A stretch of 64,000 bases of DNA from Metaphire vulgaris (lineage: Eukaryota; Annelida; Clitellata; Crassiclitellata; Megascolecidae), in assembly GCA_018105865.1 (NCBI GenBank), contig CM030840.1, positions 7,136,006 to 7,200,005 of the forward strand, in the 5' to 3' direction. Positions within the stretch are counted from its first letter, which is position 1. Each line of letters starts with the position of its first letter. Shown here in pieces: positions 11,655-21,416 of this stretch. The position numbers were made by a program, and so were the translations under genes. The notes beneath the pieces were generated by a model. The model made no database searches. It saw only the letters and a program-made list of their open reading frames with translations, and had not been told where the DNA came from.

Positions 11655-12510
11655 GTGCTGCGCAGAAAATATTTCTAATCTAAAGTTTGCAGATGACGTC
11701 ACTTTGCTTACAGAATCCAGAAAAGACCTACAAAAACCGACAGACAAAGTGAATATCACGAACCAAAGATACGGCCTTACGATAAACGCAGTAAAAACTT
11801 AAACCATAGTGGTCAGCAAAATAGGAGAAGAGAAGATGAATTTAACTCTAAAAAGTACAGAAATTGAACAGGTCAAAAGCCTTACATATGTAGGAGGACA
11901 AATAACAAGCAATGGAAGCCACCAAGCAGAACATAGCAAAAGGACTACAAACAATGGGAAGACTGAAACGCATCTGGAACTCTAAAGAAATTAAAATAGG
12001 CACCAAACTCCAAATCTACAGCACCACTGTCATTTCACAAATACTATATGGATCTGAAACCTGGGTCACAAAAAGAGAAGACGAAAAAAGACTACTCGTT
12101 GCAGAAATGAGCTGCATAAGAAGAATTATTGAAGTTAGCAGACTTCAAAAACTTAGAAATGAAGATAGGCCTATAGGTCAGCGGATTGCGCTAAAGAATG
12201 CCGTCATGGACAAATTCAGAAAAAAAGAGTCCAACATGGTGTGAACATATAAATAGGATGGAAGACTCGAGACTTCCCAAAAAAGCACTCCACACATACA
12301 AGGAAGGTAGGCCTAAAAAGGAAGAGGCAGGACCAGAAAAATGTATAGACAGAATAAAAGATCTCAAAGAAAGACAACTGACAATTGTAGAAGGACGAAA
12401 ACTAACATTTGACAAAAAGCCCGGAAATGTCTTCTGGTTTTATTGCCACTAATTAATTATTGAGTTGGCAGAGAGCAATTATGATGTTGATGATGATGAT
12501 GATGATTTGT
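11655..12510 (+). pseudogene. RTE-like non-LTR reverse transcriptase fragment
   Basis: The frame at 11,647-11,802 has the catalytic-type block KFADDVTLLTES followed by YGLTIN and a lysine-threonine. Later frames give VKSLTYVGGQITSNG, ILYGSETWVTKR and AEMSCIRRIIEVSR (11,912-12,244). The last, KEGRPKKEE, lies at 12,198-12,452. This block order is that of the C-terminal half of RTE-clade and related ORF2 proteins. Multiple frame changes and a stop after KT make it non-functional. A (GAT)n run at 12,484-12,508 sits where RTE elements carry a short 3' repeat. The 5' part is missing; the (GGC)n hAT element adjoins the left boundary. Confidence 0.7.
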
Positions 12511-13229
12511 AAAAGTTATATAGGCACACTGCAGTAAAGGCCGTAACCTTCGTTTTCGGATACAGTATAATAATTTTCTGACTCAGCATACCATTAACGA
12601 TAAAAGGTAATTTAACCTTTGAATTGAGCCAATAAATAAATAAATAATATAGGGCAAATATGCCATCGCCAGGCTTTTATCATTATGTTGAAACTGACCT
12701 GTTGGGTGACAAAATGTACGCAAAAAGTAATAAAAACATATCTTCCAATTTTACAGACTATGGTCGTGCTCGACAGCCATCGAAGTGTGATAACATACCG
12801 ATTTATAATTATAGAAGTATTTAATCATAGACCAACAACGAGATGTGTCTATAGACGAAAACGATAAACGAATGAATAATGACATACATAATTATAGAAC
12901 AAATAACACACACACACACGCACACACATGCTTTACAGTGTAGTTTCCACTTAACTTAATCATAGACCAAGCACGAAAAAAAGATAAAAGTAGGCCTATA
13001 TTATCGATGCCGTGGACATTGGCTTCGTTTCCTATACGGCCACTATTAGCTAATTCGGACATAGACCTTTGAACCAATCAAACCTCGACTCCAGTCGAAG
13101 AGGTGTGTTTATAGGTCGTGATAGTTGTTAGAGAAAAGACGTCATCAAAACACAAGACGCTTTACATGGATATTATCAAGATTGGCTTTATCAGCATCGT
13201 CGTCGTAGTCATCACGACCGACATCAAGC
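12511..13229. other. No gene; (CA)n at 12,905-12,930
   Basis: Non-coding, with an AC/GC dinucleotide run. Nothing else recognised. Confidence 0.45.
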
Positions 13230-13538
13230 CCGAGGCGTAGCGAGGGGGCAGGGGGCATATGCCTCGTGCGCCGAGGTTGGGGGGAGGCGCTAAAGTTGGG
13301 TGTTTGGGTAAGTGAAATGCATAGTAAAATAATAAAGAAGAAATATGTTCGCGGCGACCTTTTTTTGCTCGTCAGCACTATTTCTTTTTTTGCTCGTCAG
13401 CACTATTTGAAGAGGGGCGCCCGTAAGACTTGAGGGGCGCCGAGAACAATGTGACGACCTTTTTTGCTCGTCAGCAGTGTTGGGGGCGCCAACGGTAGAC
13501 TTTGCCCCCGGGCGCCGGATACCCTCGCTACGCCTCTG
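13230..13538. mobile_element. 309-bp hAT-like MITE, CAGAGGCGTAGCGAGG family
   Basis: The left end CCGAGGCGTAGCGAGGG and right end CCTCGCTACGCCTCTG are inverted repeats. Flanks are CATCAAGC and CATGAAGC (7 of 8). The internal palindromic motif (TGACGA, T-run, TCGTCA) occurs three times, once complete at about 13,451-13,472. Confidence 0.8.
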
Positions 13539-13620
13539 CATGAAGCAGGCAGATAGTTAGGATATAATTAGTAAAATGTCCATTTTCTAAAATGAGTTAG
13601 CTTAAATTAAGCTAATTGAT

Positions 13621-14017
13621 CAGGGCCGCCGAGAGGAGGATAGGGGAGCAAATGCACAGGAGCCCGGCGGCCTGGAGGGGCCCGGGCCGATGATGAATAT
13701 ATAATATCAACAGTAACGACAGAAAAGGGGTCGCCATGTGATATGCACAGGGGTACAGAGGTCAGACGAGGAAAAGGGGGCCCGGGCGTCTAGGACATAC
13801 ATAATAAACACCGTGGAAAGCGGCGACAAGTAAAAAAGGTCATCACTAGTCTCAGATAGTTGCATGCAGTAGCAATAAGCGTTAGTGCGTCCGTGGGTGT
13901 CGTAAAAATAAGAATCCACGACAAGCAAAAAAAGGTCGCCAGGAAATTTTAAGACTTGGCAGGAGGGGCCCGTCGACCCTTCTGCACAGGGGCCCGGAAT
14001 TTCTCTCGGCGGGCCTG
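13621..14017. mobile_element. 397-bp TIR element, CAGGSCCGCCGAGAG family
   Basis: Left terminus CAGGGCCGCCGAGAGGAGG and right terminus CTCTCGGCGGGCCTG are inverted. Flanking octamers TAATTGAT / TAAGTCGT match only 5 of 8, so the duplication is eroded. It carries two GACAAG(C/T)AAAAAAGGTC motifs. Confidence 0.65.
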
Positions 14018-14590
14018 TAAGTCGTAACTGATTCTTTGAAATACTGTTGGTGATAGATTTGGCGTACTGTTCCATATTTGCAGTAATCTTATCTCCCGTT
14101 TCTCATTCTTCAAACTATTCTACAGAGTATATTAATCACATATTGTAAACTGCTAATAGATTGCATCACTTAAAATATGGAATATTGCGATGGGCATGAT
14201 CAGATGAAAGCCAAGACTGAACCTGAACCCTTCGTTCCTCGTCCTTGTCTCGCCCCGAAGTTGCTCTGTGACGCCGTTTCAGTTGTCATAGTGACGGATT
14301 TTCCATTCAATTTTTGTTTTGCGAGGGATCTGGGTTTGTCGTTCTCATCACTTTCAGACGCCGCTGATGATGACGACGACGACGACGAGAGACAAAACGA
14401 CGTGTTATCCATCGACCAGGAATCGAAAACAATGTTCCAGGTTCTCATTGTACACGGTGTCTATTATAACCGTTGCGTCAATAATAGCATATTTCAAAGT
14501 AACACTGGAGAAGAAATTGTTTACAACCGACATCGACGGACATCACTGTCACAAAACCCGGTATTACTGGGCAACTGACTACACAATGCT
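14018..14590. other. Overlapping open frames with Asp/Ser runs, unresolved
   Basis: A plus-strand frame (14,177-14,578, 133 codons, Asp run at its middle) and a minus-strand frame (14,448-14,200, 82 codons, Ser run) cover the same GC-richer DNA. Both start with ATG in plausible context. I recognise no family. A (GAT)n or (GAC)n expansion explains both homopolymer runs, so at most one is coding. Confidence 0.25.
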
Positions 14591-14597
14591 TGACCGG

Positions 14598-14598
<1 letters not shown>

Positions 14599-14636
<38 letters not shown>

Positions 14637-14642
14637 GAGAGA
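14599..14642. repeat. (GATA)n microsatellite
   Basis: About nine GATA units followed by GAGA. Minus-strand Leu-Ser-Ile-Tyr frames over it are artefacts. Confidence 0.9.
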
Positions 14643-14760
14643 ATGGATTTTCATACACCTCAAAAATCGTTTCCTCCATAGTTGCAATGTCCCAACCACA
14701 ATTACCCTTTGGATTAAATGACCCTACATGAATGATCCCCACCTTTAGCTGTAGTTACTT

Positions 14761-15016
14761 AAGTGATGTAGCCAAGGGGGATTTGGAGGTTAAACCCCCT
14801 TGGCTGTTCTCAATGTAGCCGAAGGGGGAGTTTTGGAGGTTAAACCCCTTGCCTGTTCGAACAAAAAATGCTTTATTGCGTATATAGTTGTACGGGCTCA
14901 TACACCTATATGATACGCTTATTGAAGCAAAATAATAGTTGGAGCCTTTTTTTGCTTGTCAGGATTTTCCGAAGTTTGGAATCATGTTGATTCGGAAAAT
15001 CCTGGCTACGCCACTG
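14761..15016. mobile_element. 256-bp hAT-like MITE, CAGTGGCGTAGCCAAGG family
   Basis: The left terminus AAGTGATGTAGCCAAGG is a degraded partner of the right terminus GGCTACGCCACTG. Perfect 8-bp flanks are AGTTACTT (14,753-14,760 and 15,017-15,024). The left part holds a local duplication (GTAGCC-AGGGGG twice). The poly-T GCTTGTCAGGATTTTC motif lies near 14,945, followed by an ATTTTCC/GGAAAAT hairpin. Confidence 0.8.
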
Positions 15017-15236
15017 AGTTACTTCATGCTAAGATTAAGCGCATAGGAATAATGAGTTACTCGGTACTGCTGTTGAAAGCTCTCTGGAATTCACGAGATT
15101 TTATTTACTTACTTGCTTAGTGGCAATGTCCGCCACATAAAGCACCGCTTAAAAATGTGCACGGTGCATGTGTGTGTGCGTGCGTGTTCGTTGTCTGATG
15201 TTTGAATGCAAATGATTTCGTCAATCTCCTGAAAAC

Positions 15237-15434
15237 CAGGGTTTAATCTAGGCCGTTTCCGGGGGGAATAAAATTGCCTTTTCCCCCGGAAATTTCAAAT
15301 TCCCCCGGAAATTTCAAATTCCCCCGGAAATTTTGACATACTACATCAACTAACAGCAGCCCCTAGCTCACTTCCCCGGGGTTGTCACTTCCCCCGGCCT
15401 TGTCACTACCCCCCGGAGTCTAGATTAAACACTG
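15237..15434. mobile_element. 198-bp hAT-like MITE, CAGNGTTTAATCTAG family
   Basis: CAGGGTTTAATCTAGGC pairs with GTCTAGATTAAACACTG. Flanks are perfect CTGAAAAC octamers. Near the left end there are about three 19-base tandem copies of CCCCCGGAAATTTCAAATT. No coding sequence. Confidence 0.85.
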
Positions 15435-15507
15435 CTGAAAACAACTCGTAGGATTTTTAGACTCAAGAAATCATGAACTGTACGTTGTACAGTATATGAG
15501 ACAGACA

Positions 15508-15523
15508 GAGTGTGTGTGTGTGT

Positions 15524-15561
<38 letters not shown>

Positions 15562-15565
15562 TAGG
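15508..15565. repeat. Compound (TG)n (GA)n (CAGA)n microsatellite
   Basis: Three adjoining simple runs. Confidence 0.9.
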
Positions 15566-17076
15566 GACAGAGACAAAGACAGCTTATCAGTCAGTGTCGG
15601 CTATTATCTATCCACGCGGTCTTTATCGCATACACGTAAGAAAGCCAACAGCTAAGTCTTAACGCAATCGATAAGGGCGTTGAGCTTCTCGTCAATATAT
15701 TAGACCAACGGGTCCATTTCTGAATAGACCCAAAGGTTTCGACTGTCTGTTGTAGACCCACGTGGCTGAGTCTAGTCCGAGCATTCGTCCACTGAACCCT
15801 CATACAATACCACTTGGAGTGGTCTAAAACTGTCGACGAAATGTATGTTATCTGGCCGAAAGAGAAGAAAAGGAAGGACATTTTGTAAGATCGAGCAATC
15901 AGTCGAGACATGTTATCGTGATTTTTATTGCAATGTTCAATGCATTCAGAGGTGCAAATCACGCTTAGACATCGGCCGGCATTTTGCCGATGAGAGCTTT
16001 TAACGATTCGAAATTGTTGACCGGTTCAAAATTGGTGAGTTCTTAAATTTATGGTATATTTGCTTTTAAATTACGTGGATTGGTGCATATATAAACGATG
16101 CTCGGAATCGGTAGAATTTCTCTGCTTTAAAAACTAAACGCAGTTTATATGTCTAATGTGTCATCATACAAAATTTGGCTATATTGGAGACCGTCTTTCT
16201 CACTGGCGCATCCAGAGTTTCGGAATAGGGGGGACACCAAGGCATATCGCCTACCTAAACAGTATAGTTTCAACTGTTACCTAGGCTAGCTAGATTAATA
16301 AGGAATAATTATATTCGTGCTGAGGCAATATGCTGAGGAAAACAACCACTATCCACATAACAGAACCACATTGGAACCGAAGTATTCCAGCCTAATTTTA
16401 AGGGTGAAATTTTTCTCACTAACATTGCAAACCCCACTTCTTAGACCCACCGGCCGCCACTGCTGAATCCCCAAACAAGACCACTTGGAGTACGTCCTGA
16501 GCTTCCCAATGGAGTTTGGGGCGGAACAAATCAGAGAAGCATAAGGGCAATGTTCCATTCCAATCTGATAATACCGTCAAATATAACTGACTATGACATA
16601 ACAGCATATCGGCAATGATGAAATAATTTCGTCGCTTTGCATGAATTTTACGACCAATCCAAGTCCCAATATGGAGCCCGCCCTTGTGTGCCACTCTTGG
16701 CTGCGTCATTGGCTTTATTAGCGGAGTCTGGGGCTGTAATACTAGATTCAAGTGATGAAATTGTGGGCAAATTTGCAACTATCCGACAACCACCTTAACA
16801 CCTTGCCCCATTATATAAAAATTGTCTTCACGTTTCTTCAAGAACCTCACGAATAGTTTTACCTGGATCAGAGGGCACTCAAACCGCTGGCCCTGTTATG
16901 GCTACACTAATGGACATCAAGACTGACACGCACAGATTTAGTATGACTAGAGTATTTGGGGAAGCGACGTGAGCTTCCCCTCCAAACGATCTGGGTCTGG
17001 AGCGGAACCTCAGCCGCAGAAATTTTGAGTAATATTAAAGTAAGACCGTGAACTATTTTAATTGTGAAGTAGGCCT
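15566..17076. other. No recognised gene; open minus-strand frames at 15,591-15,962 and 16,419-16,778
   Basis: Two minus-strand frames of 123 and 119 codons are uninterrupted but show no domain I recognise. Nearby stops and absence of matching splice signals leave them doubtful. At about 16,200 a CACTGGCGCATCCAG sequence resembles a MITE terminus, without a visible partner. Confidence 0.35.
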
Positions 17077-17084
17077 ACTATTGA

Positions 17085-17295
17085 AAGAAACGGAGCTAAG
17101 GGGGTACATATGTCCCCGGCCGGGCGCCAAGACGGGGTGAGGGAGAAAATCGGGTTTAAGGCAGCAAAAAACATAGTTGCATAGGCCGTCCGTGCTCACG
17201 TATCTAGCGCGAACTGACGACTTTTTGCTTGTCAGCATTTTCGGGAAGTAATGTTGTTTTGTCTCCCGGCGCCGGACACCATAGCTCCGCCTCTG
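17085..17295. mobile_element. 211-bp hAT-like MITE, CAGAGGCGGAGCTA family
   Basis: The right end is TAGCTCCGCCTCTG. The left end is eroded (AAGAAACGGAGCTAAGG). Flanks ACTATTGA / ACCATTGA match 7 of 8. The complete palindromic motif (TGACGA, short T-run, TTGTCA) lies at about 17,216. Confidence 0.7.
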
Positions 17296-17303
17296 ACCAT
17301 TGA

Positions 17304-18015
17304 TGATTATTATTATTGATTGGCTGAAAGCAACTAAGATTGTGTCGACAATCACCCTAACATCCCCGCCTCGAAAACGTTCTCGCCGGTTTTGTACAAA
17401 TTCCACGGCTGGTCCCAGTCCGAATAGAGGGCCGGCCACCCAGTGCTCTCGTGCCAAGGTCAGTGGTCCTTTCGCTCGAGTGCGAACGGTTTTCTAATCG
17501 TCTTTTTCTGCACTCTCGAGTCTTTCAGTAAAGTTCTGATGAGTTTTAAATCTAGCCAATTATATTGCAATATGCCATGATCTCCAAAAACAAGTCACGT
17601 AGACATGACATGATAAATGTACACGTAGATTAAAAACTGAAAGGTCTGTTCGCAGGAGTCGTTGCATTGGATCTTAAACTGTGTCTTGTGGAAGAACAAA
17701 GCTCTCTTAACCAAAATGCAGGGCGATGCTTTTATGAGAAATCAAAGCTGACGAATCAAGGTCTTTCGAGGAATTTAAAAATAAATTTTTGTGTTCAATT
17801 TTCTCTACGCCCTACTAGCCTATAAAATAACAGCTCTGTAAATATAAATCAAAGTAAACTAATCATCATATAGGCCTAATTAATCAGCAATATTAGTTAT
17901 TATAATATACTGTAGTATGGAAACGGCGAATTATGTAGTCTACGCCACTGCATCCACTGTGCTTCGTTTTACGAAAGTGCTTTGACTCGGCGACAGATTA
18001 TGCGTGAAATATAGA
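17304..18015. other. No recognisable gene
   Basis: Short frames only. TCTACGCCACTG at about 17,941 looks like a stray MITE right end, with no visible left partner. Confidence 0.4.
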
Positions 18016-18023
18016 TTATATGG

Positions 18024-18522
18024 CAGGCCCGTAGGAAGTGGGGGTGCAAGGATGCAGGTACATCCCTGGAAAAATTTAGGGGGTGCACTGCACCCGCTGG
18101 AAGATGAAGCTGTTTTCTGCTTATCAAGATTTTGAAGACATGATATAGGAAGGGTGATAACCTTTTTTTGCTCGTCAGGTTTTAACTACGCCCCTGAAAA
18201 ATTGCGCCCCCTCAGGGACGTCATTTGGAGGGAGCAGGGGGGCATTTTCCCCCCTGATTTTGAGGAAAAAAAATTTTTTGCCAATGTTTGTGTTATTTAG
18301 ATTTTACACGCCCTAAAGGAGTGCTTGATGATGTCGAGTAATTTGGTAATTAGAAGTAACTACTTTAACTAACCGTGAAAATTGGCTGACAAGCAAAAAA
18401 AAGGTCGTCAGCTTTTTCGCAAACTTGTAACTTGTCAGGTCGAAAGTGTTTTGCCTCCCCCCTGAAAAACAGTGAAATGACGTCTCTGCACCCCCTGCTA
18501 AATATTAGTTCCGACGTGCCTG
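18024..18522. mobile_element. TIR element, CAGGCCCGTAGGAAGT family, interrupted
   Basis: CAGGCCCGTAGGAAGT at the left pairs with TTCCGACGTGCCTG at the right. Flanks TTATATGG / TTATATAT share 6 of 8. A second element (18,213-18,488) is inserted in it. Poly-T GCTCGTCAGG motif near 18,160. Confidence 0.7.
18213..18488. mobile_element. 276-bp hAT-like MITE, CAGRGACGTCATTT family, nested
   Basis: CAGGGACGTCATTT pairs with AAATGACGTCTCTG. Flanks CGCCCCCT / CACCCCCT match 7 of 8. It contains GCTGACAAGCAAAA at about 18,382, the start of a complete copy of the shared palindromic motif. Confidence 0.8.
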
Positions 18523-18737
18523 TTATATATGGATTTCTAAAAAGGTGCTAAAGGTGATCTAAATATAAGCAAGCAATTAAGAAAAGTTTGGTGAATTTAT
18601 ATAGCGCTTCTGGAAACAGGTACCGTAGCAGTGCGCATTTAGAGAAAGCACATTGAGGGCACATTTAGAAAGAGAACTTTTAGGAGGGCACATTTTGTGA
18701 AGGCACATAATTGTGGCCAATGCACATTTATGTGCAA

Positions 18738-18738
18738 G

Positions 18739-18836
<98 letters not shown>

Positions 18837-18838
18837 AA
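18738..18838. repeat. (TA)n followed by (GA)n microsatellite
   Basis: About 25 TA units run directly into about 23 GA units. Tyr-Ile and Arg-Glu frames here are artefacts. Confidence 0.95.
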
Positions 18839-19177
18839 GGTGCCATTAGTGATTAAACTCACCACAGAATTCCTACCGAAAAATACAGGACGGATGTGCA
18901 CGTGCCTAAGATAAGAGTCAACTCGTGTATCATACTTCGCTGTCGACATCCTGCTTGTAAGAGAACAGTATTAAGGACTTGTAGCCTGCTTCGCCGCCCA
19001 AGCCTGAGGTATTTCATTATCGAACGTCTTTTATTGAATGTATCCTTGTGTTCCTAAGTTTCTGAACAGAAGAACATGATTTGTAAAGTTATGAGATTTT
19101 TAGAAAACTGTTTTCCCGATTTACAGGTTCGACTCAGAGCGTAAGAACTTCTTCTATCTGCACATCATCGATTCATC

Positions 19178-19720
19178 ATGAAGAAATTCGGCAGAGGCTT
19201 CGTTCTTGATTTTGCGGCTCTTATGGACGAAGTCCGCCAGCCACCGGAAGGAGTCGACAATCGCACCCCCTCCTCCGCCACTCCCACTTCCTTTGAATCG
19301 AGTGAAGGAACGCCGACAGCGTGCATAGGTGATATGCGATCGACCAGCAGCAGTTCCGGCGATGCTGGAAACCAGAGCGCAAGAAGTCCGGTCGATCCCG
19401 GGTCTCCAACGGAAGACGAAAGTCCGGATTTCGGAGCAGAGACCATAAAGCGAATGCCGACTCGAATGTCCGTCTCGAGGACGGGACGCTGCAAGAACCG
19501 AGACCGCCAGCGTCTGACCGTACTTCAGACCGACCATTTCTATGCAGTCCCCTCTCCGTCAGACTTAGACAAAGTCAGAGCGCCGTCGCCTCCTGAAAGC
19601 GCAAAACGAAACCAAACCAGGGATTCAACCAACGACGAAACGATCGACTTCGATAGCGCCATAAACGCGCTAGACAGCAGCACTCAAGCTCCAGTCGTAG
19701 ACGAATGTTATAGTTTCTAG
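19178..19720 (+). CDS. Candidate host exon: 180-residue Ser/Pro-rich protein
   Basis: An uninterrupted 180-codon frame starts at an ATG in good context (ATCATG AAG) and ends TAG. It is GC-rich and codon-like, unlike the AT-rich surroundings. A good acceptor (CCCGATTTACAG) lies about 50 bases upstream at 19,125, suggesting this is the coding exon of a gene with an intron in its 5' UTR. The protein begins MKKFGRGFVLDFAALMDEVR, then is low in hydrophobics and rich in Ser, Pro, Thr, Asp and Glu, with a basic patch (residues about 95-115, RTGRCKNRDRQR) before VLQTDHFYAVPSPS. There is no signal peptide or membrane segment, and it looks largely disordered. I do not recognise the family. The reverse strand is also partly open, which lowers confidence. 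Confidence 0.45.
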   Translation: MKKFGRGFVLDFAALMDEVRQPPEGVDNRTPSSATPTSFESSEGTPTACIGDMRSTSSSSGDAGNQSARSPVDPGSPTEDESPDFGAETIKRMPTRMSVSRTGRCKNRDRQRLTVLQTDHFYAVPSPSDLDKVRAPSPPESAKRNQTRDSTNDETIDFDSAINALDSSTQAPVVDECYSF

Positions 19721-19936
19721 TCTGCCTGGGATTTGACGAAATGAACCCAGGTTTCACGCTCGCTTTACTTCTAATCAACATCTGTGCACGACTGCTTGAC
19801 ATTTCTTGCCATAAATACAGCACGCCTCCCGCCTCTGGGCCACTGAAAAGTTGAGTCGCGCTGCATACTTCTGAATTAGCTCCGCCGCTGCGATTTCGCT
19901 TCCAAGCTGACGCTACCTGAGTTCATCATCATAAGC

Positions 19937-20330
19937 CAGTGTTTATTATAGGCCTTCTCTAAGGGGGAATTCCCGCCCCAAGTTAGAAATCTTCCCCCCA
20001 AATTTTGATATTTTGGCTTGGGGTGAAATTTTCCCCAAAAATTTGACGACGGGGTTTTTTGGCACTTGGAGAGGGGAAAATATAAGGATGACTTTTTTCT
20101 GTTTGTCAGGCGCTTCGAAAGGTAAAAATACAATGGTAACCTTGTTTGCTTGTCAGGTATTTCGGGAAGGAAAAATATATAAGGATGACATTTTTTGCTT
20201 GTCAGGCATTTCCAGAGGGAAAAATATAAGGATTACCTTTTTTCTTGTCAAAGCTTGTCAAACATGACAAAATTTGTCCCCCAAACATGTCAAACTCCCT
20301 CCAATGTCTAGGTGGCTAGAATAAACACTG
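19937..20330. mobile_element. 394-bp hAT-like MITE, CAGTGTTTATTNTAG family
   Basis: CAGTGTTTATTATAGGCC pairs with GCTAGAATAAACACTG. Flanks ATCATAAGC are identical on both sides (8 bp plus one chance match). The middle (about 20,070-20,250) is an imperfect tandem array of three to four units of 55-60 bases. Each unit contains GGATGAC, a poly-T run and GCTTGTCAGG. Confidence 0.85.
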
Positions 20331-20605
20331 ATCATAAGCTACTGAACTATGTTTAGTTGAAATCGAATTAATCTACGCATTTGCTGTAATTTCTTAAAGC
20401 TGTGAAGACCACAAATGCAAAGCTCGCACTTGAAGACCGAAGAAGCCAAATTCGATATTTCACCAGACGAACATGTCAAACAATATACATGTAGGGCTTT
20501 GTTGGCCCACCCTAAAGTACAGTGCTTCCCAAGCTTTTTCCAGCCACGGCAAACTATTCAAGAAACAACGGCACACTGCAGCCGACAACCAAAAAACCTC
20601 AGCTG

Positions 20606-20775
20606 CAGTGGCGGCTCCACCGGGGCGGGGCCTGTGCCCCTATTGAGTGCCTGCCCCCCCCAGTTGGGACCCTATACTTAATGCTACATACATTAAACAA
20701 CAAATGGTTGGGCCCCCATGATTAGAAGTTGCCACCCCAACGGCCCCCACTTGCCAAATCCTAGAGCCGCCACTG
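20606..20775. mobile_element. 170-bp hAT-like MITE, CAGTGGCGGCTCC family (copy 1)
   Basis: CAGTGGCGGCTCCACC pairs with AGAGCCGCCACTG. Perfect octamer flanks CTCAGCTG. A second copy of the same family is at 31,658-31,841. Confidence 0.9.
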
Positions 20776-21380
20776 CTCAGCTGTGGTGGTGATCTCTTCC
20801 TTTTCCCAAGCTGACATGCAAAAAGGTTGTCTACTTATTTGCATTAGCTGTTAGATCAGATTCTAGGTGTAAGAAAAAAATAATTTTCCAACATTTTGCC
20901 GCGGCACACAGGCTGGAAAGCACTGCCCTAGTACGTATTACTACTGTATCTTTGGATTCGGTATCTAGTTTGTCCAGCATTCAGTTGTTAGGTCTAACTA
21001 AAACCAGTTTGCACGATAGTCTCTTAAAATCACAGTCTATTTAAAGGAAACAAAATTTGTATAGGTCTATAACAGGTTATTCGCGTCGATCTGTACTTTA
21101 AAAAATAATACTTAGGGCCTACAAATGATGACTAAAATATAATCGTAAATCGAGTGCATATGACTAGCACGTCAATTTTCATAGGCCGTTATGATTTTGC
21201 AAGTTAAACATTTTGTCGACCACTTTTACGCTGACAGACTCAACCAAATTTTAGAAATTAAAGGTTCGTTTTAGATTTTGTGCACGAATTCCGATCTTAG
21301 AATATATGACTAGAGGTCAATGAATTTAATAGGGATTTACTAGATACGAAAAATATATAACAAAACTACAACTTAGAATC
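20776..21380. other. No recognisable gene
   Basis: AT-rich, no coding or repeat signal recognised. Confidence 0.45.
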
Positions 21381-21414
21381 ATTGAACATTGATCGATATC
21401 GATCAATGTTCAAT
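21381..21414. repeat. 34-bp perfect palindrome
   Basis: The sequence from ATTGAACATTGATCGAT to its exact reverse complement runs without a spacer. It sits just before the first recognisable codons of the L2/CR1-like element. Confidence 0.95.
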
Positions 21415-21416
21415 CA

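Noticed and set aside
10419..11802. Pro/Arg/Ala-rich frames over GGC tracts
   Set aside because: Composition artefacts in the inverted repeats of a hAT-like element.
19154..19537. Minus-strand frames opposite the candidate host exon
   Set aside because: The plus-strand frame is longer, has a better ATG context and an upstream acceptor; kept only as a caution on confidence.
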